Below are positions 1 through 4,769 of a stretch of 5,797 nt of DNA, piece after piece. The position numbers and the translations under genes are program-made. Source of the DNA: Thermococcus paralvinellae (GTDB taxonomy: Archaea; Methanobacteriota_B; Thermococci; Thermococcales; Thermococcaceae); assembly GCA_015662175.1 (NCBI GenBank), contig DQUR01000213.1, positions 1 to 5,797 of the forward strand, in the 5' to 3' direction. The notes below the pieces were generated by a model, which saw nothing but the letters and a program-made list of their open reading frames with translations, searched no databases and was not told where the DNA came from. Within the stretch, counting starts at the first letter, position 1; each line of letters opens with the position of its first letter.

Positions 1-966
1 ACAGCAGAGGCAATAGAAAATGCTTTGGGAATTTTACCTCCCAGAAATGGTTTGCTAATTAGAGAAGCTCTCGGTTTGATAAACAGAATTCAAAGTCATA
101 TTCTTCAATTGGTAATGATTGCCGGGGATATCATAACTGAAGAAAAGAGAATGGAGGTTATTTTTAAGCTAATGACCCTTCACGGAAAGATAAGCGATTA
201 TTTGCTCAAGCTTGGAGGTGCTGCAACACATCCTCCATATCTAACGGTCGGTGGACTTTTGAAGGTTCCAAAGTGGAGTGTTTTTAACAACCTCAAAGCA
301 AGACTTCCAGAGCTTAAGTCACTCTGGGCTGAGATAATGCCCTATTTAGTGGATGAAGGATACTTAACTGATATTGCTATGGAGCTTAAGGAAAAGAGGT
401 TTACCCCTGAATACCTTGCTTCCCATATGTTCTACGGTGATGAATACAATGTCTCTCCGGATGCCGTAAAGATAGTTCATTACTGGGACTACAAAGGAGA
501 AAATGATGAAACTGCAAAAGAAGCAACAACCCAAGTTGCGTTTTATAAGGGAAAAGCCGTTGAGGTTGGTCCAAGAGCAAGAATGGCTGTCTATAGGTCT
601 TTCAGAGACGACTCCCTCTTTGGTATTCACCTGGCGAGAGTTGAAGAAATAACAATAGCCCTCGAGAGGCTGGAAGAGATCCTCGATCAAGTTAATATGA
701 ATGAGCCCTTTAGAACCCAGAACATCATTTTTGGGCCCGGAAAAGGAGTAGGAGTTTATGAAGCTCCAAGGGGAACTTTGTTCCATTACGTGGAGCTTGG
801 AGAAGAGGGTAGAATTCAGAACTTTAAGATAGTGGTTCCAACAATGTTTAACATCCCAATTATGGAAGAAGCTGCGGTGGGGCTTAGCATTCAAGCCGCA
901 GAGGCTGTTATGCGTTTGTATGATCCATGTATACCATGTACAACCCACGTAGTGGAGTTGAGGTGA
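1..966 (+). CDS. frhA: F420-reducing-type [NiFe] hydrogenase large (catalytic) subunit, first copy, 5'-partial
   Basis: This is the C-terminal 321 residues of a group 3 [NiFe] hydrogenase large subunit; the frame is open from base 1. The start codon and the N-terminal cysteine motif lie outside the window. Aligning it with the complete copy at 2523-3719 shows that about 78 residues are missing, so the window begins just after the first nickel-binding motif. Visible family signatures are ATHPPYLTVGG, VEVGPRAR, EAPRGTLFHYV, PTMFNIP and the C-terminal nickel-ligand motif DPCIPCTTH. Five residues (VVELR) follow the last histidine and would be removed by a maturation endopeptidase after nickel insertion. 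The subunit splits or forms H2 in the cytoplasm and passes electrons to FrhG. frhG starts 5 bases after its stop, so the two are surely co-transcribed. By eye it shares over half its residues with the second copy, so it is a diverged paralogue and not a recent duplicate. Confidence 0.93.
   Translation, partial: TAEAIENALGILPPRNGLLIREALGLINRIQSHILQLVMIAGDIITEEKRMEVIFKLMTLHGKISDYLLKLGGAATHPPYLTVGGLLKVPKWSVFNNLKARLPELKSLWAEIMPYLVDEGYLTDIAMELKEKRFTPEYLASHMFYGDEYNVSPDAVKIVHYWDYKGENDETAKEATTQVAFYKGKAVEVGPRARMAVYRSFRDDSLFGIHLARVEEITIALERLEEILDQVNMNEPFRTQNIIFGPGKGVGVYEAPRGTLFHYVELGEEGRIQNFKIVVPTMFNIPIMEEAAVGLSIQAAEAVMRLYDPCIPCTTHVVELR
960..966 (+). promoter_or_regulatory. Ribosome binding site of frhG
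   Basis: GAGGTGA is complementary to the archaeal 16S rRNA 3' end. It overlaps the frhA stop codon and ends 5 bases before the ATG at 972. It fixes the frhG start at 972, not at the in-frame upstream ATG at 927, which lies inside frhA. Confidence 0.8.
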
Positions 967-971
967 GCAAA

Positions 972-1649
972 ATGGAAAAATTAAAAGTTCTTCATGTTGA
1001 TATCGGAAGTTGTGAAGGCTGTAATGTCAGCATTTTAAGGGCACTCCCAAAAATCCAAGAGTTTGTTGACTTGGATATGAAATACCTTGCAAAGAAAACC
1101 TGTGCCAGAGACAAATATGACATGGTCATAATAACCGGTGGCGTTTGCATGAATGAGCCCCACATAATTGAAAAGGTGAAGAGCCTTAGAGAGAAGACAA
1201 GCACTATCGTTGCCTTTGGTTCATGTGCGACATTTGGGGGAATTTTGAGGTTTTGTAGAGGCGGACAAGAGCCGAGACCGGATCACAGGAATTTTCAGCC
1301 CATAAACAGTGTTGTTAAGGTTGATTACTCAATTCCCGGTTGTCCTCCAACACCCCAGATGGTTCAGTCATTCTTCAAGTTCTTCGTAGCTGGTGATAAG
1401 AAAAGACTTAAGCTGTTCAAGGTTTATGCGGACATCAAGAAGCTCAGCGGATTCGACTTGATTGATGATATCGTTTTAACAGGTCTTTGCATTGGCTGTG
1501 GTGCATGTGAGCTGTCATGTCCAACACAGGCTATTGAAATGATAGACAGAAGGCCCAACCTTATAGCCGAAAAATGTATTCGCTGTGGAACATGCTATGT
1601 GAGATGTCCTCGTGCATCCCAAATGTTATCCATGGGGGGTAGAAAATGA
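972..1649 (+). CDS. frhG: F420-reducing-type hydrogenase small subunit with three [4Fe-4S] clusters
   Basis: This 225-residue small subunit relays electrons between the NiFe site in FrhA and the flavin subunit FrhB. The N-terminal hydrogenase small-subunit domain shows the proximal-cluster ligands C14 and C17 (GSCEGC), C85 (FGSCATFGG) and C124 (PGCPPTPQ). The C-terminal part is a two-cluster ferredoxin domain with C173, C176, C179, C183 (CIGCGACELSCP) and C202, C205, C208, C212 (CIRCGTCYVRCP). That gives three [4Fe-4S] clusters, as expected for FrhG. It has no signal peptide or membrane segment, which fits a cytoplasmic enzyme. The ATG at 972 is chosen because a strong GAGGTGA lies 5 bases upstream and the protein then begins directly with the usual short strand before GSCEGC. 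The stop overlaps the frhB start (ATGA), implying translational coupling. A methyl viologen-type hydrogenase small subunit is the main alternative, but the FrhB neighbour argues for Frh. Confidence 0.93.
   Translation: MEKLKVLHVDIGSCEGCNVSILRALPKIQEFVDLDMKYLAKKTCARDKYDMVIITGGVCMNEPHIIEKVKSLREKTSTIVAFGSCATFGGILRFCRGGQEPRPDHRNFQPINSVVKVDYSIPGCPPTPQMVQSFFKFFVAGDKKRLKLFKVYADIKKLSGFDLIDDIVLTGLCIGCGACELSCPTQAIEMIDRRPNLIAEKCIRCGTCYVRCPRASQMLSMGGRK
1634..1640 (+). promoter_or_regulatory. Ribosome binding site of frhB
   Basis: A GGGGGGT run inside the last codons of frhG lies 5 bases before the ATG at 1646. It is a one-mismatch variant of GGAGGT and supports the overlapping ATGA start. Confidence 0.6.
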
Positions 1650-2479
1650 TTGGTTTGGCTTCAGACAACCTTTTGGGAACAGTCTTTGGAGTTTATTTAG
1701 CAAGGGCCAAGGATGAGGAAATTAGGAGAAGAAAAGTTGCAAGTGGAGGAGCGGTTACAGCTTTATTAACTTATGCCCTTGAGAAAGGCATAGTTGATGG
1801 TGTTGTTGCAGCAAAGAGAACCAAAGGACTTGAGGGACAGGCTGTTGTAGCCCATAACAAGAAAGAGCTTCTAGAGGCAGCAGGAAATAAGTGGAGCATA
1901 GTACCATTTGCAACGAGAATGAAGGCAAAGATCGAAGAGGAGAACCTGAAAAAGGTTGCTTTGGTATGTCTGCCATGCCAAGCACAGTTTTTTGCCCAAA
2001 TGAGGGACTTTCCTTTGTTGGAGTCCGATTTCGGTGAAAGGATAAAGTACATAGTAAGCCTGTTCTGTATGGGTACATTTGCCTTTAATGCATTCCTTAA
2101 CTATCTCAGAATGAAATATAACATAAAAGCAGAGCAGATAAGGGATATCCATCTCAAAAAAGATTTCCTTGAGATAGTGTACAATGGCACAAAACTTGAT
2201 TTACCAATTGAGGAAGTCTACTCTTATCTCCAAACCGGCTGCCTGGTGTGTACGGATTACACTGGAATATGGAGTGACATTTCAGCAGGTTTTGTGGAGA
2301 GCGAGCCAGGGTGGACAGTCCTTATGGCAAGAAATCCAAAAGCAGAGGAACTAATTAAAAGCGCGGAGAAAGAAGGGTATTTAGAGCTGAAGGAAGGTTC
2401 TCACGTGGTTGGAGAAATTTTGAAGAAGGCAAGGGAAAAACTGGCAAGGGCCCAGCAGAACATGTCATATCTGCTTTAG
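1646..2479 (+). CDS. frhB: F420-reducing-type hydrogenase flavoprotein (beta) subunit
   Basis: This 277-residue protein belongs to the FrhB/FdhB family, the iron-sulfur flavoprotein that exchanges electrons with a soluble carrier (F420 in methanogens). Visible family marks are the N-terminal ASGGAVTALLTYALEKGIVDGVV segment (about 32-54), the C108-x2-C111 motif VCLPCQAQ, C141 in SLFCMG, and C199-x2-C202 followed by DYTGIWSDISAG (about 198-215). These cysteines are the expected ligands of its iron-sulfur cluster. It has no membrane segments. It overlaps frhG by 4 bases, so frhA-frhG-frhB form one transcription unit. Thermococcales are not methanogens and are not known to depend on F420, so the true acceptor may be another carrier such as a flavoprotein, thioredoxin reductase or NADP; the sequence does not decide this. 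An FdhB-type role for the nearby formate dehydrogenase is also possible because the families are homologous. Confidence 0.9.
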   Translation: MIGLASDNLLGTVFGVYLARAKDEEIRRRKVASGGAVTALLTYALEKGIVDGVVAAKRTKGLEGQAVVAHNKKELLEAAGNKWSIVPFATRMKAKIEEENLKKVALVCLPCQAQFFAQMRDFPLLESDFGERIKYIVSLFCMGTFAFNAFLNYLRMKYNIKAEQIRDIHLKKDFLEIVYNGTKLDLPIEEVYSYLQTGCLVCTDYTGIWSDISAGFVESEPGWTVLMARNPKAEELIKSAEKEGYLELKEGSHVVGEILKKAREKLARAQQNMSYLL

Positions 2480-2485
2480 ATTTTT

Positions 2486-2499
2486 AGAAAGTTTTTTAT
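2486..2499 (+). promoter_or_regulatory. Putative BRE/TATA promoter for the second frhA (leaderless)
   Basis: AGAAAG (2486-2491) followed by TTTTTTAT (2492-2499) resembles an archaeal BRE plus TATA box. Its centre lies about 27 bases before the ATG at 2523, which would put transcription initiation on or next to the start codon. The gap 2480-2522 contains no GGTG-like ribosome binding site, consistent with a leaderless message. The same T run could instead, or also, act as a weak intrinsic terminator after frhB. Confidence 0.45.
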
Positions 2500-2522
2500 T
2501 TCTTCAGTTTCAAATTTAAGAC

Positions 2523-3719
2523 ATGAATGAATTTAAAAGTACACTGGGGCACATACCTTTCGAGAGTGTCACAAGAATAATGGATGGGGCCAAGCTGATT
2601 CTTCAACAGGAGGATGGTATAGTCCAAGACGCTTTTTTAATATTAACCGCTCCGTTAAGAGGTTTTGAAAAACTTGTAATCGGAAAGGATCCACTTTTTA
2701 CAATCAAGGCTGTTATGAGAATTTGTGGTGTTTGTCATGTTGCTCATGCAAATGCTACTGCCGAAGCTATAGAAAGTGCTGTTGGCCTTTTCCCCCCAAG
2801 AAATGCCCTATTGGTGAGGGAGTTGTTGGGTTTAGTGAACAGAATTCAGACGCATATCCTCCCCATGGTTAGCACGGATATGATTGTTGAAGAAAGGAGA
2901 AGTAGGCTGGTTAGTTTAATTAAGCTGTATGGTAAAGTTAGCGATTATTTGCTTAAGTTAGGTGGGGGAGTGACTCATCCCCCCTATTTAACGATAGGGG
3001 GCATTTCGAAGGTGCCAAAGTGGAGTGTCTTAAATCACTTGAAAGCAAAGCTCCCAAAGATTGAAGAGAAATGGGAGGAAATCAAAGGTGTCCTCTTGGA
3101 TGAGGACAATCTCACGGAGATTGCAGACGAGCTGAGGACAAAAATAGTCAGAAATGAATTCTTAGCATCTAACTTGTTCTTTGGAGACAAATACAAAGTT
3201 TCCTTTAAAGGAATTCGAACTATCCCTTACTGGGAGTATCGAGAAGAGCCAGGAGAGCTTGTTAATGAAGCTACAGTCATGGTTGCTTTTTACAAGGGAA
3301 AGGTGGTTGAAGTTGGTCCCAGGGCGAGACTTATGCTCTTCACACCTTTCAGAGGAGTTTCTCTTTTTGGGCTTTATACTGCGAGAATATTGGAAATAGA
3401 CCTTGCTTTTAAAAGAATAAAGGAGATTTTAAGTGAAATTAACACAAAAGCTCCATTTAGAAGGCAAAACATGATCTTTGGATCTGGAAAAGGAATTGGA
3501 GTTTATGAAGCCCCAAGAGGGACTTTATTTCACTACGTAAAGCTTGATGGGGAGGGAAAGATTAGCAGGCTAAAAATAATCTCCCCAACAATGTTTAACA
3601 TTCCAGTGATTGAAAATGCTGTTAAGGGATTGACGGTTGAGGCTGCTGAAGTTGCCGTTAAACTTTTTGATCCATGTATCCCATGCACAACCCATGTAGA
3701 GAATGTGCAGAAAAATTAA
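2523..3719 (+). CDS. frhA: F420-reducing-type [NiFe] hydrogenase large subunit, second copy, complete
   Basis: This is a complete 398-residue [NiFe] hydrogenase large subunit. The N-terminal nickel-binding motif is RICGVCHVAH (R66, C68, C71, H75) and the C-terminal one is DPCIPCTTH (C385, C388, H391); together they supply all four cysteine ligands of the NiFe centre. Between them are THPPYLTIGG (151-160), VEVGPRAR (262-269), EAPRGTLFHYV (329-339) and PTMFNIP (355-361). The seven-residue tail VENVQKN after H391 should be cut off during maturation. All key residues are intact, so the gene looks functional. It is a paralogue of the copy at 1-966, with diverged central and C-terminal tail residues. 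The ATG at 2523 lacks a ribosome binding site but fits leaderless translation from the promoter-like sequence 43 to 24 bases upstream. No second frhG or frhB lies beside it, so it may share FrhG-FrhB with the first copy. Confidence 0.93.
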   Translation: MNEFKSTLGHIPFESVTRIMDGAKLILQQEDGIVQDAFLILTAPLRGFEKLVIGKDPLFTIKAVMRICGVCHVAHANATAEAIESAVGLFPPRNALLVRELLGLVNRIQTHILPMVSTDMIVEERRSRLVSLIKLYGKVSDYLLKLGGGVTHPPYLTIGGISKVPKWSVLNHLKAKLPKIEEKWEEIKGVLLDEDNLTEIADELRTKIVRNEFLASNLFFGDKYKVSFKGIRTIPYWEYREEPGELVNEATVMVAFYKGKVVEVGPRARLMLFTPFRGVSLFGLYTARILEIDLAFKRIKEILSEINTKAPFRRQNMIFGSGKGIGVYEAPRGTLFHYVKLDGEGKISRLKIISPTMFNIPVIENAVKGLTVEAAEVAVKLFDPCIPCTTHVENVQKN

Positions 3720-3737
3720 AAAACTGCTAATATATCA

Positions 3738-3749
3738 CACCTAGGTGAT
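3738..3749 (+). promoter_or_regulatory. fdhD ribosome binding site within a 10-base palindrome
   Basis: AGGTGAT (3743-3749) is a good archaeal ribosome binding site. Its GGTG core ends 5 bases before the ATG at 3753. It sits in the perfect palindrome CACCTAGGTG (3738-3747). The palindrome may be incidental, because CACC/GGTG is inherent to the site, or it may be a small operator. Confidence 0.65.
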
Positions 3750-3752
3750 TGA

Positions 3753-4508
3753 ATGATAAAGAAGGTTAGGATTTTTAGATGGGATAATGGGTTGAGGACT
3801 CTTGAAGATTATGTATGCATTGAGGAAAGATTCGAGGTTTATATAGTATATGAAGAGTTTGAAGAGTTTCTTGCCGAGCTTTCAGCTTCACCAAGTCAGC
3901 TTAGAGAGCTCGGGGCTGGTTTTGTTGTCTGTGAGGGATATGAAAAAGCCGGGGAGATTATTGACAGCTGGGTAGAGGGAAAGAAGATTCACGTAAAAGT
4001 TAAAGCTGGGGACGAGCTGGCTATAGAGGACACTCCTTACCCCTATAAGGCGAGAAAAAGCAAACTTACCAATAGAAAAACGGATGAGATAAAAGTTTCC
4101 CCCGAGCTAATCTTGAAAATATCCTCATCCATGACTCAGCTTGCGGAGACATGGAAAAAAACTGGAGGAACCCATTGGGCAGCTCTCTTTGATAAAGGAG
4201 GTAGAGTACTTGCGTTTAGTGAGGATATAGGTAGACATAATGCCGTAGATAAAGTGGTTGGCTATGCAATTCTCAATGGATTAAACTTAAGTGAGTTGAT
4301 TCTAGCTTCAAGTGGCAGGATGCCTTATAATATGGTGAAAAAGGTTGTCAATGCCGGCATACCCATCGTGATAACAAAGTCCCCGCCAACCGATAAAGGG
4401 ATTGAGCTTGCAAGGAAGCACAATATAACTTTGATTGGATTTGCTAGAGGAAAAAGGTTTAATATATACAGTGGTGGATATAGGATACTCTTTGAAAGCG
4501 GGATTTGA
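3753..4508 (+). CDS. fdhD: Formate dehydrogenase accessory protein FdhD (sulfurtransferase family), CxxC-less
   Basis: FdhD delivers sulfur to the Mo/W-bis-pterin cofactor and is needed for active formate dehydrogenase. The 251-residue protein shows the family signatures LRELGAGFVVCEGYEKAG (about 50-67), TGGTHWAAL (137-145), SEDIGRHNAVDKVVG (156-170), SSGRMPYNMVKKVVNAGIPIV (186-206) and the C-terminal TLIGFARGKRFNIYSGG (226-242). The bacterial enzyme carries a CGxCG motif before the TGG(T/V)H segment; here that stretch (about 97-125, YKARKSKLTNRKTDEI) has no cysteine. The only cysteines are C22 and C60. The protein may therefore bind and hand over the cofactor without the usual persulfide pair, or use another residue. 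The start is set by AGGTGAT just upstream. It lies 33 bases after frhA and upstream of fdhA, which supports a role in maturing that formate dehydrogenase. Confidence 0.9.
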   Translation: MIKKVRIFRWDNGLRTLEDYVCIEERFEVYIVYEEFEEFLAELSASPSQLRELGAGFVVCEGYEKAGEIIDSWVEGKKIHVKVKAGDELAIEDTPYPYKARKSKLTNRKTDEIKVSPELILKISSSMTQLAETWKKTGGTHWAALFDKGGRVLAFSEDIGRHNAVDKVVGYAILNGLNLSELILASSGRMPYNMVKKVVNAGIPIVITKSPPTDKGIELARKHNITLIGFARGKRFNIYSGGYRILFESGI

Positions 4509-4632
4509 CATTTTCCAGTTACTAAAACAATTCTATTCGTAAACATATCTGTTTAATTTATGTTATAGCGTCTACAAAACAATTTAAAAAAAGGATCTTC
4601 AGGACTTTATTTTGTTGTACCTCAACTATTGT

Positions 4633-4649
4633 AACCTTTTGTTAAAAAC
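4633..4649 (-). promoter_or_regulatory. SurR-type binding site (extended consensus)
   Basis: The + strand reads AACctttt GTTaaaAAC. On the - strand this is GTT-N3-AAC-N5-GTT, a perfect fit to the extended consensus described for SurR, the redox-sensitive regulator of hydrogenase and sulfur-reduction genes in Pyrococcus and Thermococcus. The 9-base core palindrome GTTaaaAAC is at 4641-4649. The site ends 5 bases before a TATA-like box, the geometry reported for SurR-activated promoters. By family knowledge this would activate fdhA when elemental sulfur is absent. No binding has been shown here. Confidence 0.7.
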
Positions 4650-4654
4650 TAAGC

Positions 4655-4663
4655 TATAAAAAA
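4655..4663 (+). promoter_or_regulatory. Distal TATA-like box (P1) of fdhA
   Basis: TATAAAAAA lies directly downstream of the SurR-type site. Initiation would be expected near 4685, giving an untranslated leader of about 85 bases, long for Thermococcales. Its placement beside the SurR site is the main support. Confidence 0.4.
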
Positions 4664-4698
4664 AGAGTTTTAAAGGAAATCGTTTAACACATTCTTGA

Positions 4699-4713
4699 AA
4701 CAGATATGCGCAC
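4699..4713 (+). repeat. Direct repeat, upstream copy
   Basis: AACAGATATGCGCAC matches AACATATATGTGCAC at 4737-4751 in 13 of 15 bases, with starts 38 bases apart. It lies just upstream of the proximal TATA box and may be a regulator binding site. The protein that would bind is unknown. Confidence 0.45.
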
Positions 4714-4718
4714 CGAAC

Positions 4719-4725
4719 TATATTA
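4719..4725 (+). promoter_or_regulatory. Proximal TATA box (P2) of fdhA
   Basis: TATATTA, preceded by the purine-containing ACCGAAC as a possible BRE, would place initiation near 4745-4750. That gives a leader of about 20 bases to the TTG at 4770, typical for this group, and would leave the GTG at 4746 at or before the message start. Confidence 0.45.
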
Positions 4726-4736
4726 GCGCGTTAGGG

Positions 4737-4751
4737 AACATATATGTGCAC
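4737..4751 (+). repeat. Direct repeat, downstream copy
   Basis: AACATATATGTGCAC is the second copy of the 13/15 repeat. It contains the perfect palindrome ACATATATGT (4738-4747) and covers the inferred P2 start site, where a bound protein would block initiation. Confidence 0.45.
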
Positions 4752-4756
4752 AGCAA

Positions 4757-4763
4757 GGGGGTG
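4757..4763 (+). promoter_or_regulatory. Ribosome binding site deciding the fdhA start
   Basis: GGGGGTG is a one-mismatch variant of GGAGGTG and lies 6 bases before the TTG at 4770. The GTG inside it (4761) would have zero spacing and is a poor start. Confidence 0.5.
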
Positions 4764-4769
4764 TTCCGC

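Larger units (their letters stand above)
4509..4769 (+). other. Intergenic regulatory region between fdhD and fdhA
   Basis: I see no coding sequence or tRNA in these 261 AT-rich bases. Features seen are: an inverted repeat AAACA-TATC-TGTTT at 4541-4554; a T-rich TTTATTTT at 4606-4613 that might help end the fdhD transcript; a SurR-type site at 4633-4649; a TATA-like run at 4655-4663; a 15-base direct repeat at 4699-4713 and 4737-4751 around a second TATA box (4719-4725); and the fdhA ribosome binding site at 4757-4763. The density of signals suggests that fdhA starts a new, regulated operon instead of being read only from frh. Confidence 0.7.

Noticed and set aside
364..948. Long open frame on the - strand
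   Set aside because: It lies wholly antisense to the well-supported frhA copy, has no recognisable domain and is an antisense shadow.
927..971. Upstream in-frame ATG as the frhG start
   Set aside because: It lies inside frhA coding sequence, has no ribosome binding site and adds residues not expected for FrhG; ATG 972 has GAGGTGA 5 bases before it.
1755..2152. Overlapping - strand frames within frhB
   Set aside because: They are antisense to a gene with clear FrhB motifs and have no family resemblance.
3181..3399. Short + strand frame inside the second frhA
   Set aside because: It is an alternate-frame shadow of a conserved large-subunit region.
3728..3735. TAATATAT as a TATA box for fdhD
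   Set aside because: It would start transcription at about the ATG and so remove the good ribosome binding site at 3743-3749; co-transcription with frhA is simpler.
4730..4739. GTT-AGGG-AAC as another SurR site
   Set aside because: The spacer is four bases, not the three required by the consensus.
4744..4746. ATG as the fdhA start
   Set aside because: It is out of frame with the FdhA protein by two bases.
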